The position numbers and the translations under genes are program-made. Below are positions 1 through 8,089 of a stretch of DNA of 64,000 nucleotides, piece after piece (positions within the stretch are counted from its first letter, which is position 1; the number at the start of each line of letters is the position of its first letter). The notes below the pieces were generated by a model, which saw only the letters and a program-made list of their open reading frames with translations, did not search any database and had not been told where the DNA came from. Source of the stretch: Sciscionella marina DSM 45152 (GTDB taxonomy: Bacteria > Actinomycetota > Actinomycetes > Mycobacteriales > Pseudonocardiaceae); contig NZ_KB905388.1 in the NCBI RefSeq assembly GCF_000379465.1, forward strand, positions 52,468-116,467. The letters are read 5' to 3'.

Positions 1-18
1 GCGCCACAGACTTTCCGG

Positions 19-54
19 AACCCCCGTTCGCCCGCTCGGGCAACGGGGGTTTTT
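19..54 (+). terminator. Rho-independent terminator
   Basis: The arm CCCCCGTT plus GCCCG pairs with CGGGC plus AACGGGGG around a 2-nt loop, with one bulged C at 29, and is followed by five T at 50-54. It must end a transcript that enters from before the window. The upstream gene is not visible. Confidence 0.85.
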
Positions 55-61
55 CGTGCGC

Positions 62-92
62 TTGACCTGGACCGCGCTCCAGGACCTAGCGT
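62..92 (+). promoter_or_regulatory. MerR-type promoter/operator of first LLM gene
   Basis: A -35 TTGACC (62-67) and a -10 TAGCGT (87-92) are separated by 19 bp, longer than the usual 17. An 18-bp dyad, CCTGGA-N6-TCCAGG (66-83), fills the spacer. This is the layout used by MerR-family activators, which untwist an over-long spacer. The start codon lies 7 nt after the -10 box, so the mRNA is probably leaderless. No merR gene is visible nearby. Confidence 0.75.
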
Positions 93-99
93 CATCGGT

Positions 100-987
100 A
101 TGCAACTCGGCACACACATCTGGTCGTTCACCGGATACGAGAACACTCAGGGCGGCTTCGGCGGCGAGCTCGCCAGGGCGGGCGAGGCGGCCGAGCGCGC
201 GGGGCTCACGCACCTGAGCGTGATGGATCACTTCTTCCAGCTCGAACACCTGCAACCGGCCGAGACGCCGATGCTGGAGGGCTACACGGCCCTCGGTCAT
301 CTGGCCGCGCACACCTCCACCGTGCGGCTGGGCATGCTGGTGGGCGGGGTCACCTACCGGCATCCCGGGCTGCTGATCAAGACCGTGACCACCCTGGATG
401 TGCTCTCCGGCGGCCGCGCCTGGTTCGGCATCGGGGCCGGCTGGTACGAACGCGAGCACCGCGGACTCGGGGTGCCGTTCCCGCCGACCGCCGAACGGTT
501 CGAACGCCTCGAAGAGACGCTGCGGATCAGCCAGGCCATGTGGGACCCGGCGAGCACGGCCCCGTTCGAGGGCAAGCATTTCCAGCTCGCCGAGACGCTG
601 TGCGTACCGGCCCCGGTCAGCAAGCCGCGGCCACCGGTCATGATCGGTGGTGAGGGCGAACGCAAGACGTTGCGGTTCGTCGCGAAGTACGCGGACATGA
701 CCAATATGGGCACCCATTCCGACCTGGACGGGATCCGGCGCAAGCTGGACGTACTGCGCGGGCACTGCGCGGATCTCGGGCGCGATTTCGACTCCATCGA
801 GAAGACCGTGCTGTACAACAAGGCCCAGCTCAGCGAGGACGAGGTGGACGGATTCGTGGAACTGATGTCCGGCTACGCCGAGGCCGGGATCGACACCGTG
901 TTCCTCATGCCGCTCGCGGACCGGCCCGCGAGCGAGTGGATCGAGGCAGTGGGCGCCCCGCTCGTGCCACGGCTGGCGGCGCTGTAG
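100..987 (+). CDS. LLM-class F420-dependent oxidoreductase (paralogue 1)
   Basis: 295 aa luciferase-like TIM-barrel protein. The N-terminus (MQLGTHIWSFTGYE) and the VRLGMLVGGVTYRHPGLLIK and GGRAWFGIGAGWYE blocks are typical of the F420-dependent LLM family that acts on unknown small molecules. Cofactor choice (F420 rather than FMN) is inferred from the subfamily and from cofC at 16.1 kb. The ATG is set by the MerR-type promoter 7 nt upstream. A tandem paralogue follows at 1029, and a 147-bp stretch (379-525) is identical in both copies at DNA level. The substrate is unknown. A stress- or drug-inducible role is only suggested by the MerR-type promoter. Confidence 0.9.
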   Translation: MQLGTHIWSFTGYENTQGGFGGELARAGEAAERAGLTHLSVMDHFFQLEHLQPAETPMLEGYTALGHLAAHTSTVRLGMLVGGVTYRHPGLLIKTVTTLDVLSGGRAWFGIGAGWYEREHRGLGVPFPPTAERFERLEETLRISQAMWDPASTAPFEGKHFQLAETLCVPAPVSKPRPPVMIGGEGERKTLRFVAKYADMTNMGTHSDLDGIRRKLDVLRGHCADLGRDFDSIEKTVLYNKAQLSEDEVDGFVELMSGYAEAGIDTVFLMPLADRPASEWIEAVGAPLVPRLAAL

Positions 988-990
988 ACC

Positions 991-1021
991 TTGACCTGGA
1001 GCGCACTCCAGGATCTACGGT
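991..1021 (+). promoter_or_regulatory. MerR-type promoter/operator of second LLM gene
   Basis: TTGACC (991-996), a 19-bp spacer and TACGGT (1016-1021). The spacer holds the dyad CCTGGA-N6-TCCAGG (995-1012) and the start codon follows 7 nt after the -10. The architecture matches 62-92, so one regulator probably controls both genes. Confidence 0.75.
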
Positions 1022-1028
1022 CGTGTGC

Positions 1029-1916
1029 ATGCAACTAGGCACACATATTTGGTCATTCACCGGATCCGAGACCGCGGACGGAGGCACCGCCGGGGAGCTC
1101 GCCCGGGTCGGCGCGACCGCCGAGCAGGTGGGCGTCCACGCGGTCAGCGTGATGGATCACTTCTTCCAGATGGACCGGGTCCGCCCCGCCGAGGAACCGA
1201 TGCTGGAGGGGTACGGCGCGCTGAACTTCCTCGCGGCGCACACCTCTTCGGTGCGGCTCGGCCTGCTGGTCGGCGGGGTCACCTACCGGCATCCCGGGCT
1301 GCTCGCCAAGACCGTGACCACCCTGGATGTGCTCTCCGGCGGCCGCGCCTGGTTCGGCATCGGGGCCGGCTGGTACGAACGCGAGCACCGCGGACTCGGG
1401 GTGCCGTTCCCGCCGACCGCCGAACGGTTCGAACGCCTCGAAGAGACGCTGCGGGTCTGCCAGGCGATGTGGGACTCCTCGAGCACCGCCCCGTTCGAAG
1501 GCAGGCACTACCAGCTCGCCGAGACCCTGTGTTCGCCCGCACCGATCAGCGATCCGCATCCGCCGGTGCTCATCGGCGGTGGCGGCGAACGCAAGACGCT
1601 GCGGCTGGTCGCGCAGTACGCGGACGCGTGCAACCTCGGCACCGACGCCCGCTCGGTCGACGCGATCGCGCACAAGCTCGAGGTGCTGCGCAACCACTGC
1701 ACCGACGTCGGCCGGGACTACGCGCAGATCCACAAGACGATGCTCTACAACGGCGGCGAACTGCACGCGGGTGACCATGACGGGTTCGTGGAGGCGATGG
1801 CGGGCTACGCCGAGATCGGCATCCAGACGGTGTTCGTACTACCGCCCGGGGACCGGCCTTCGGAGTGGATCGAGCAGAACTGTGCCCCGGTGGTACCAAG
1901 GCTGGCCGCGCTCTAA
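1029..1916 (+). CDS. LLM-class F420-dependent oxidoreductase (paralogue 2)
   Basis: 295 aa and clearly a tandem duplicate of the gene at 100-987, with the same length, fold and motifs. An in-frame start at 936 would add 31 residues but would run through the preceding gene and the promoter. The ATG at 1029 sits 7 nt behind the -10 box and gives the same N-terminus (MQLGTHIW) as paralogue 1, so I use it. The copies diverge most in the C-terminal third (from about residue 185), which probably changes substrate specificity. The stop overlaps the stop of the convergent SDR gene by 4 nt. Confidence 0.9.
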   Translation: MQLGTHIWSFTGSETADGGTAGELARVGATAEQVGVHAVSVMDHFFQMDRVRPAEEPMLEGYGALNFLAAHTSSVRLGLLVGGVTYRHPGLLAKTVTTLDVLSGGRAWFGIGAGWYEREHRGLGVPFPPTAERFERLEETLRVCQAMWDSSSTAPFEGRHYQLAETLCSPAPISDPHPPVLIGGGGERKTLRLVAQYADACNLGTDARSVDAIAHKLEVLRNHCTDVGRDYAQIHKTMLYNGGELHAGDHDGFVEAMAGYAEIGIQTVFVLPPGDRPSEWIEQNCAPVVPRLAAL

Positions 1917-2809
1917 CTGACCGATTCGAGCGTGGCGAACAGTTCGCGTTCGCGCGGTGGCCGCCGCTTCTCCAGGCCGTACGGTTCCAGGTGAGCGGCG
2001 AGCACCCCGTCGAAGGCGCGGCGCACCGATTCGCTGTCCCAGATCTCCCGTTCGAGCACCGGCTGCTTCATGTACGGCTGGCCGATGATGTGCAGCTGGT
2101 TTCCATTGCAGCGCACCATCTGCCCGGTGATCCCGTCCGCCTCGTCGGAGAGCAGGTACAGCACGACGGGCGCGATCTTGGCCGGGGTACGTGAGGGCGG
2201 TGCACCGCGCAGCGCCCGCTCGGAGTTCCACACCATGCGGGTGTGCGCGACCGGGCAGACCGCGTTCACCCGGACCCCGATCTCCTCGCAGTCCAGCGCC
2301 CAGGAGTAGGTCAGCGAGGCGAGCGCGCCCTTGGAGGCCGCGTAGGTGGCGAGGTTGTGCTGTCCGAAGGAGGCAGCCGAGGAGATGTTCACGATCGAAC
2401 CACCGCGGCCCGCTTCGGCCATCGCGCGCAGGGCCGTGGTCCCGGTGTACATCGAACCGAGCACGTTCACCGAGATGAGTTCGCGGATCCGGTCCGGCTC
2501 ATCGCGCCAGGACGGGGTGTCGTAGTTCAGCCCGGCGTTGTTGACCAGCCCGTCGATCCGGCCGAATTCCTGGACGCAGCACTCCACGATGGCCGCTGCC
2601 TGGTCCGGATCGGCGATGTCCCCCGCGCTGACCACGGCACTCCCGCCGTAGGTGTTGATCGTGTCCGCGACCTGTTTGGCGAGCCCCTCTTCGATGTCGT
2701 TGACCACGACCAGTGCGCCAGCCTGCGCGGCATGGGTGGCGAACGCCTCGCCAAGCCCGCGACCCGCTCCGGTCACGGCGACGGCCTTACCCTCCAGCAT
2801 CCCGTTCAT
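1913..2809 (-). CDS. SDR-family oxidoreductase
   Basis: 298 aa classical short-chain dehydrogenase/reductase. Visible are the nucleotide-binding TGAGRGLG near the N-terminus, LVNNAG, the catalytic Ser in NISSAAS and the catalytic YAASK (Tyr/Lys). The N-terminal signature and VVVNDIEEG fit an NAD-preferring 3-oxoacyl reductase or 3-hydroxyacyl/steroid dehydrogenase-like enzyme. The substrate cannot be read from sequence. I prefer the ATG at 2809, which has GGGAGG five bases upstream. An in-frame GTG at 2824 would place that site inside the gene. It converges on the LLM gene with overlapping stop codons. The 159 nt upstream to ung hold no gene. Confidence 0.85.
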   Translation of the reverse strand: MNGMLEGKAVAVTGAGRGLGEAFATHAAQAGALVVVNDIEEGLAKQVADTINTYGGSAVVSAGDIADPDQAAAIVECCVQEFGRIDGLVNNAGLNYDTPSWRDEPDRIRELISVNVLGSMYTGTTALRAMAEAGRGGSIVNISSAASFGQHNLATYAASKGALASLTYSWALDCEEIGVRVNAVCPVAHTRMVWNSERALRGAPPSRTPAKIAPVVLYLLSDEADGITGQMVRCNGNQLHIIGQPYMKQPVLEREIWDSESVRRAFDGVLAAHLEPYGLEKRRPPRERELFATLESVS

Positions 2810-2968
2810 CTCTGCCTCCCGCACCTGGCGACGCAGCCCAGCATCGCCCTGACACCACTGTGGTCGGTGTGGCGGCGGTAAAGCGGCGGTTCGCGCCGAA
2901 GGGCGCGCGCAGTGCGGTGAATGACCGAGGGTTAACAGCTCGGCCGATCTGCGCGAGTGAAGACAGCG

Positions 2969-3649
2969 CTATTCCGGCAGTCGCCAGTCGACCTCGGGTG
3001 CTCCGGCCTCGGCGAGCGCGGCGTTCGCCCGGGAGAACGGCCGCGAACCGAAGAAACCACTCGAAGCGGACAGCGGGCTCGGATGCGGGGACTCGATGCA
3101 GGTCACACCGTCGAGCCAGGGTTTGAGGTTGCGCGCGTTGCGGCCCCACAGGATCGCCACGAGCGGGGTACCGCGCGCGGCGAGTGCCTTGATCGCGTGC
3201 TCGGTGATCTCCTCCCAGCCCTTGCCCTGGTGCGAGTTGGGGCTACGCGGGGCCACGGTGAGTGCCCTGTTCAGCAGGAGCACCCCGGTGTCGGCCCATG
3301 GCGAGAGGTCACCGTTGGACGGTGCGGGGTAGCCGAGGTCCTCCGTGTACTCCTTGTAGATGTTGATCAGGCTCTTCGGCAGTGGGCGCACGTCCGGGGC
3401 GACCGAGAAACTCAGCCCGACCGCGTGCCCCGGCGTCGGGTACGGATCCTGGCCCACGATCAGCACCCGCACCTGGTCGAAGGGCTGAGTGAAGGCGCGG
3501 AGCACATGCTTGCCCGCGGGCAGATAGGTGCGGCCCTCGGCGATCTCGGTGCGCAGGAACTCGCCCATCTTCGCGATCTGGTCGGCGACCGGTTCGAGCG
3601 CTTCGGCCCAGCCCGGATCGAGAATGTCTTTCAGTGGTGCTGCCGCCAT
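2969..3649 (-). CDS. ung: Uracil-DNA glycosylase, family 1
   Basis: 226 aa. Removes uracil from DNA in base-excision repair. The catalytic-water motif GQDPYP (Asp general base), the LNRALTV segment and the C-terminal HPSPLS loop with the catalytic His are intact. Length matches the family. It is downstream of the gamma-carbonic-anhydrase gene with a 21-nt gap and is probably co-transcribed with it and the acetyltransferase at 4200-4676. The neighbouring ung and thiL match the order remembered from mycobacteria. Confidence 0.96.
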   Translation of the reverse strand: MAAAPLKDILDPGWAEALEPVADQIAKMGEFLRTEIAEGRTYLPAGKHVLRAFTQPFDQVRVLIVGQDPYPTPGHAVGLSFSVAPDVRPLPKSLINIYKEYTEDLGYPAPSNGDLSPWADTGVLLLNRALTVAPRSPNSHQGKGWEEITEHAIKALAARGTPLVAILWGRNARNLKPWLDGVTCIESPHPSPLSASSGFFGSRPFSRANAALAEAGAPEVDWRLPE

Positions 3650-3670
3650 GACCGGTGACCCTAGCGTGAG

Positions 3671-4192
3671 CTAGTCGAGCCGCCGCAGGGACTTCGCGAA
3701 CTGGGCGCCGCGCTCGACGTAATTGGCCACGATGGCCGCCACCATCTCGGCGTTGACCGACTTGTTCTCCCGGCATTTCGCGGGGACCCCGAGCGCGATC
3801 TCCCCGCCGGCCACCTTGCCGCGGTACGACAGGACCGCACCCGCGCCGACCACTCCCCCGTCGGCGATCTCGGTGCCGTTGAGCACCACCGATCCGGAGG
3901 CGATCAGGCAGCCGGTGCCGATCACCGCGCCTTCCACGTGCACGTTGTGCCCGATAGCCGAACCCGGTCCGAGCACGGTCGGCATCCCCGGCGAGACGTG
4001 GATGATGCTGCCGTCCTGGACGTTGCTGCGCTCCCCGACCACGATCTCCGCGGTGTCCGCACGCAGCACAGCCTGCGGCCAGATCGAGGCCTGCGCGCCG
4101 ATCCGCACATCGCCGATCACGGTCGCGTCCGGGTGCACATAGGCGTCCGGATGAATGTCGGGGGTGAGCTCGCCCAGCGCGTAGATGGCCAT
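3671..4192 (-). CDS. Gamma-carbonic-anhydrase-like hexapeptide protein
   Basis: 173 aa left-handed beta-helix protein with repeating hexapeptides (IGDVRIGAQASIW, VQDGSII, IGTGCLIASGSVV). The metal ligands expected for the gamma-carbonic anhydrase family are present as His in SIIHVS and in the IGHNVHVEG segment. Many relatives lack proven CO2 hydration activity, so the reaction is uncertain. A GGAG ribosome site precedes the ATG at 4192. It lies 7 nt after the acetyltransferase gene and 21 nt before ung, so an operon is likely. Confidence 0.85.
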   Translation of the reverse strand: MAIYALGELTPDIHPDAYVHPDATVIGDVRIGAQASIWPQAVLRADTAEIVVGERSNVQDGSIIHVSPGMPTVLGPGSAIGHNVHVEGAVIGTGCLIASGSVVLNGTEIADGGVVGAGAVLSYRGKVAGGEIALGVPAKCRENKSVNAEMVAAIVANYVERGAQFAKSLRRLD

Positions 4193-4199
4193 TCCGTGG

Positions 4200-4676
4200 T
4201 CAGCTCCTCGGCGGTGTCGTCAGTTGCTTGGCATAACAGCGGCATTCGGGTGCCTCACGGTAATACCCGAACGACGGGATCGGGTGGTACCCGGTTGAGA
4301 CATAGAACGCCATCGCCTCGGGCTGCTCGGTCCCGGTCTCCAGGATCACCCTGGTGAACCCCGCCAGCGCAGCGGTGCGTTCGAGTTCCGCGATCAGCAC
4401 GCGGGCCAGGCCCTTGCCCCGATGCTCGGCGAGCACGAACATTCGCTTGATCTCGACATCCCCCGGGTCGCCGTGCACCCCGGAACGCCAGCCGCCGCAC
4501 GCGATCGGTTCGCCGTCCAGCGTGCCGAGCAGAAAGGTGCCTTTCGGCTCCGCGAATTCGGCCGGATCGATCGGGGACTCGTCGGGATCCCCGTAGCGCT
4601 CCCGATAGAACCGTTGCGCCGCCTCGGTGAGTGTTTCGACATCCGGGTGAGTGAAAGGAACGGTCTCGATCAGCAC
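4200..4676 (-). CDS. GNAT-family N-acetyltransferase
   Basis: 158 aa. The acetyl-CoA-binding motif A is visible as EHRGKGLARVL, followed by the beta-bulge LETGTEQPEAMAFYVSTGY. The substrate is unknown. The start is GTG at 4676 with a TAGGCT -10-like hexamer only 6 nt upstream (4683-4688), which suggests a leaderless transcript. The divergent acetyltransferase starts just 29 bp away at 4706, so the two promoters must overlap. Confidence 0.85.
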   Translation of the reverse strand: MLIETVPFTHPDVETLTEAAQRFYRERYGDPDESPIDPAEFAEPKGTFLLGTLDGEPIACGGWRSGVHGDPGDVEIKRMFVLAEHRGKGLARVLIAELERTAALAGFTRVILETGTEQPEAMAFYVSTGYHPIPSFGYYREAPECRCYAKQLTTPPRS

Positions 4677-4705
4677 GGTACGAGCCTACTGGCACAATTC
4701 CGCGG

Positions 4706-5290
4706 GTGACACGATGGAGCAGCACCGCCGATTCGGTGACATACGGTAAAAACATTCTCGACGGAAAGCACATTCGGCTTCGCGCGCGCACCGAAGCGGA
4801 TCTTCCGGTGCTGGCGAACTGGTACGAGAACCCGGAAATCGCGGTTCTGCAGCAGATGATCGTGCGCCCGGTCCCCGAATCCGGTTCGGTGGAACGATTC
4901 CGGAACTGGACGGCGAACGAATCCCTCGAGGCCGTCGGATTCTGCGTGGCACGGAAATCCGATGGCGCGCTGCTCGGGCAGGCCGGGCTGATCGGAATCG
5001 ACCTGCGTAATCGGAGCGCGGAACTGATCATCATGCTCGGCCCGGAATTCCACGGGAAAGGGTACGGCTCCGATACCGTTCGCACGCTCGTGCGCTGGGG
5101 CTTCGCCGAGCTCGATCTGCACAGAGTCGAGCTGTGGGTGTTCTCCTTCAATACCGGCGCGATCGGGGCCTACCGGCGCGCCGGGTTCACCGAGGAAGGC
5201 CGCAAACGCGAGGCCTTCGTGCACGACGGGCACCGCTACGACGCGGTGCTCATGGGTGTGCTGCGCAGCGAATGGTCACCTCGGCCATAG
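4706..5290 (+). CDS. GNAT acetyltransferase, RimJ/RimL type
   Basis: 194 aa. The N-terminal IRLRARTEADLPVL, motif A GPEFHGKGYGSDTV and the C-terminal FNTGAIGAYRRAGFTEEG are typical of the Acetyltransf_3 group that modifies protein N-termini, amino acids or antibiotics. The start is GTG at 4706; an in-frame GTG at 4736 is possible and would remove ten poorly conserved residues. It is divergent from the GNAT at 4200-4676 across 29 bp and convergent with thiL. Confidence 0.85.
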   Translation: MTRWSSTADSVTYGKNILDGKHIRLRARTEADLPVLANWYENPEIAVLQQMIVRPVPESGSVERFRNWTANESLEAVGFCVARKSDGALLGQAGLIGIDLRNRSAELIIMLGPEFHGKGYGSDTVRTLVRWGFAELDLHRVELWVFSFNTGAIGAYRRAGFTEEGRKREAFVHDGHRYDAVLMGVLRSEWSPRP

Positions 5291-5336
5291 TGCTACAGCC
5301 GTAGTACCACAACTGTAGTGCTACAACTGTGGCACC
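5291..5336. repeat. Short AT-richer nested repeat between convergent genes
   Basis: Variants of CTACAACTGTGG and CTACAGCCGTAG recur three to four times. A small dyad (TGTAG-TG-CTACA, 5314-5325) is nested inside a wider one (CCACA 5307-5311 with TGTGG 5328-5332). It sits between two stop codons and may act as a two-way terminator, although it has no T-tract. Confidence 0.4.
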
Positions 5337-6281
5337 TCAGCGGTAGTGCTGCCAGCCCTGCGCACCCTCGTGCTCCGCGCCGTCCACGGTCACCCCACTG
5401 CCCTCGGCGACCTCACCGATGATCCGCCACTGTTCGGGAACGGCGGCGGCCACCGCGAAGGTCGCCACGAGCGCATGGTCCTCGCCGCCGGTCAGCACCC
5501 AGGACAGTGGGTCCGCGCCGAGCGCCGAACCGACCTCGACCAGCCGGTCGTCCGGAGCGAGTGCCTCGGCGCGCAGATCGATCGCCACCCCGGAGGCCCC
5601 GGCGATGTGCCCGAGGTCGGCGAGCAGTCCATCGGAGACATCGGTCATCGCGGTCGCCCCCGCCACCGCGGCGCGCGGCCCCTCGGCGTAGGGCGGCTGC
5701 GGGCAGCGGTGCACGTTCACCACCGCCCCCGGAGCGCGGAAGCCCCTGCTGAGCACCGCGAAACCGGCCGCGGACCAGCCGAGCTTGCCCGCGACCGCGA
5801 CCACATTCTCCGGCCGCGCTCCCGAGCGGGTGACCGCCGCCCTTCCCTCGAGATCACCGAGCGCGGTGACCGAGATGACGAGCTGGTTCGCGCTGGAGAG
5901 ATCCCCGCCGACCAGTCCGGCGCCGAGACTCGCCGCCTCCTCGGCCATGCCCGCACCGATCCCCTCGAGCACGGCGAGCTCGGTCTCCGCGGGTGCGGAC
6001 AGCGTGGCGAGCAGCGCCGTTGGCACCGCGCCCATCGCCGAGATATCGGCCAGATTGATCGCCGCGGCCTTGCGCCCGACCTGTTGCGGACTCGACCAGT
6101 CGAAGCGGAAGTCCACCGACTCGACGATGGTGTCGGTGCACGCGACGACGGAGCCGGATGCCGCGGCGACCACCGCGGCATCGTCGCCAGGGCCGAGCAA
6201 GGTACTCGCCGGTTGCCGCAGGCCGTCCGTGATGCGCTCGATCGCGCCGAATTCACCCGTGGAGGCTAGCGTTTCATCCAC
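5337..6281 (-). CDS. thiL: Thiamine-monophosphate kinase
   Basis: 314 aa. Phosphorylates thiamine monophosphate to the diphosphate with ATP. It shows ThiL features: GEFGAIERIT at the N-terminus, LLGPGDDAAVV (Mg/ATP aspartates), AINLADISAMGA, LVGGDLSSA and MTDVSDGLLADLG. The open frame continues upstream to 6506, but that part has no ThiL similarity and runs across the promoter region of the divergent gene at 6403. The GTG at 6281 directly precedes the conserved region and has a purine-rich GGTGCAGG in front, so it is chosen. Confidence 0.93.
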   Translation of the reverse strand: MDETLASTGEFGAIERITDGLRQPASTLLGPGDDAAVVAAASGSVVACTDTIVESVDFRFDWSSPQQVGRKAAAINLADISAMGAVPTALLATLSAPAETELAVLEGIGAGMAEEAASLGAGLVGGDLSSANQLVISVTALGDLEGRAAVTRSGARPENVVAVAGKLGWSAAGFAVLSRGFRAPGAVVNVHRCPQPPYAEGPRAAVAGATAMTDVSDGLLADLGHIAGASGVAIDLRAEALAPDDRLVEVGSALGADPLSWVLTGGEDHALVATFAVAAAVPEQWRIIGEVAEGSGVTVDGAEHEGAQGWQHYR

Positions 6282-6402
6282 CTGACCTGCACCACCTTGA
6301 CTGCGAAAGTTCGGATTTCCAACTATCGGCCTCACACGGTAAGTTCTTCGGTACGGTAACTGTCCTACCTGGAGCACCGGCCTGACGACGAAGGGGCGCG
6401 CC

Positions 6403-6636
6403 GTGGTCAACGCATATATCTTGATCCAGACCGAGGTCGGCAAGGCCGCCGAGGTCGCGAGCGAGATCGCCGGAATGCCCGGAGTCACCACCGCCGAGGA
6501 CGTCACCGGCCCCTACGACGTGATCGTGCGCGCCGAAGCGGAGAACGTGGACATCCTCGGCCAGATGGTCGTCGCCCGCGTGCAGAATGTCGGCGGGATT
6601 ACCCGAACCCTGACCTGCCCGGTAGTCAACCTCTGA
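6403..6636 (+). CDS. Stand-alone Lrp/AsnC ligand-binding (RAM) domain protein
   Basis: 77 aa consisting only of the alpha-beta RAM domain: MVNAYILIQTEVGKA, EDVTGPYDVIVRAEA and ITRTLTCPVV, with no helix-turn-helix. Such mini-Lrp proteins form ring oligomers that bind amino acids or tune full-length Lrp proteins. This gene is usually found between thiL and DUF3515 in actinobacteria, as here. The start is GTG. The gene at 6656 follows after 19 nt. Confidence 0.85.
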   Translation: MVNAYILIQTEVGKAAEVASEIAGMPGVTTAEDVTGPYDVIVRAEAENVDILGQMVVARVQNVGGITRTLTCPVVNL

Positions 6637-6655
6637 GCAATGCCACGCTAGCCGC

Positions 6656-7207
6656 GTGCGAACCGATTCCACCGGTATCCCCAAGCCCGCGATCGTGCTC
6701 GCCGCGATCCTCGGTGCGGCGCTTCTCGCCGGGGTGATCGTGCTGCGCGTGTACTCCGGGAACGAACCGGCGCAGCCCAAGCACAACAAGATCGACAAGC
6801 CACTCGCCGTCGCCCCGGTGCCCGCCCCCGACGCGGGGAACAAGGACTGCGCCGCGTTGCTGGGGAAACTGCCGCGCACCATCCCCAGCGACGGCGAACA
6901 GTTGTCCAGGCTCGCCCTCGCCAAACCGGTCCCACCGGCCACCGTCGCCTGGGCCGCGACCGGAGACCCCGTCATCCTGCGCTGCGGCATCGAAAAACCC
7001 GCCGAGCTCACCCCCACCTCGCAGCTCACCGTCGTCTCCGGCGTGCAGTGGCTGCGGGTCGCCGATCAGGGGCGCGCGACCTACTACGCGGTCGACCGAC
7101 CGGTCTACGTCGCACTGACCGTACCCGATTCCGTCGGCACCGGACCGCTCCAGGACACCTCGACGGCCATCCGCACGGCGCTACCGCAGAAACCCGTTCG
7201 GCCGTAG
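6656..7207 (+). CDS. DUF3515 membrane-anchored protein
   Basis: 183 aa. A single N-terminal membrane segment (about residues 12-31, AIVLAAILGAALLAGVIVL) is followed by an extracytoplasmic domain containing two cysteines (DCAALLG and ILRCGIEKP) that may form a disulfide, and the WLRVADQGRATYYAVDRPVYVAL block typical of DUF3515. Function is unknown. The family sits next to thiL and ddl in many actinobacteria, so a cell-envelope role is plausible but unproven. It starts with GTG 19 nt after the RAM-domain gene, probably in one transcript. Confidence 0.85.
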   Translation: MRTDSTGIPKPAIVLAAILGAALLAGVIVLRVYSGNEPAQPKHNKIDKPLAVAPVPAPDAGNKDCAALLGKLPRTIPSDGEQLSRLALAKPVPPATVAWAATGDPVILRCGIEKPAELTPTSQLTVVSGVQWLRVADQGRATYYAVDRPVYVALTVPDSVGTGPLQDTSTAIRTALPQKPVRP

Positions 7208-7220
7208 TCACCACTCAACA

Positions 7221-7297
7221 CCTACAGCATTTATTGCAAGCAACTACAGCAGTTATTACCCCTAGAAGGTAACAACTGCTGCGAGTTGATGTAATAT
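7221..7297 (+). promoter_or_regulatory. AbiE promoter with AbiEi operator repeats
   Basis: Two 14-nt arms, CAGCAGTTATTACC (7247-7260) and GGTAACAACTGCTG (7268-7281), are inverted with 13 of 14 matches around a 7-nt spacer. A third half-site, CTACAGCATTTATTGC (7222-7237), repeats the left arm 22 bp upstream. A -10 TAATAT (7292-7297) lies 7 nt before the abiEi start. AbiEi proteins are known to bind inverted repeats and repress their own promoter, so this is the likely autoregulatory site. Confidence 0.75.
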
Positions 7298-7304
7298 TCG
7301 CTGC

Positions 7305-8087
7305 ATGGAGATGCGATCGGCTCTCGAGCTACTCGGCGAGTTCACCGCCGAGCAGTGGGGACTGGTGACGCTCCAGCAAGCCAAGAAATCCGGAGTAGAT
7401 GCGGTCACCATGCATCGGCTCAAGGAAGCGGGTTTCCTCGCACATGTGCGCCGCGGGGTGTACGCCGCCACCGCGGCGGTTCCGACGACCGCGCGCGACG
7501 AACAGGCGGCCTGGCTGACTTTCGATCCCGCCACGCCCGCCTGGGAACGGGATCCGCTGGACACTACGGGCGGAGTGGTTTCCCATGCCTCGGCCTGCCG
7601 CCTGCATGAAGTCGGCGAATTCGTCACCGACCGGATCACCTTCACCGTTCCTCGCCGCCGCACCAGCCGGGACCCAGATCTGCGGTTCAAGATCGCTTCG
7701 CTTACCGAGCAGGATGTCGTCCTGCTGGACGGCCTGCCAGTGACCACCATGGCCCGCACCGTTCAGGACCTGCTCGCCGAGAATGCCGACGCGAGCCACC
7801 TCGCGACCATCATCCGGCAAGCGGTCGAGTCAGGACAGCTACGCCTGGACACATTCGTGGAGCAGATCGCGCCCTATGCCCGTCGTTACCGGGTACGACC
7901 GGATGATGGTGCGGCACTACTCGAGCATCTGCTGTCCCACATCGGCCTGTCGGCTGAACGCCTGCTCATACGCCCACAACCTCGATCCGCTGAGGCATCC
8001 GCCGCCCTTGCCTCCGAAGCGATACTGCAGCTCCGCGAGATGGCGGAGGGAAACAAGGGCGAGAGGACGCCAAGGGAGCGCAACTAG
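7305..8087 (+). CDS. abiEi: AbiEi-type antitoxin and autorepressor
   Basis: 260 aa. It has an N-terminal winged-helix (about residues 8-55: EQWGLVTLQQAKKSGVDAV, then VRRGVYAATAAVP), as in AbiEi_4 antitoxins. The middle contains GVVSHASACRLHEVGE and FTVPRRRTSRDPDL, and the C-terminal domain should carry the antitoxic function. In this type IV system the antitoxin does not bind the toxin but counteracts its effect and represses the operon. The ATG follows a -10 TAATAT by 7 nt. The nucleotidyltransferase gene follows after 2 nt. The pair splits the otherwise conserved DUF3515-ddl neighbourhood, suggesting acquisition. Confidence 0.85.
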   Translation: MEMRSALELLGEFTAEQWGLVTLQQAKKSGVDAVTMHRLKEAGFLAHVRRGVYAATAAVPTTARDEQAAWLTFDPATPAWERDPLDTTGGVVSHASACRLHEVGEFVTDRITFTVPRRRTSRDPDLRFKIASLTEQDVVLLDGLPVTTMARTVQDLLAENADASHLATIIRQAVESGQLRLDTFVEQIAPYARRYRVRPDDGAALLEHLLSHIGLSAERLLIRPQPRSAEASAALASEAILQLREMAEGNKGERTPRERN

Positions 8088-8089
8088 CG

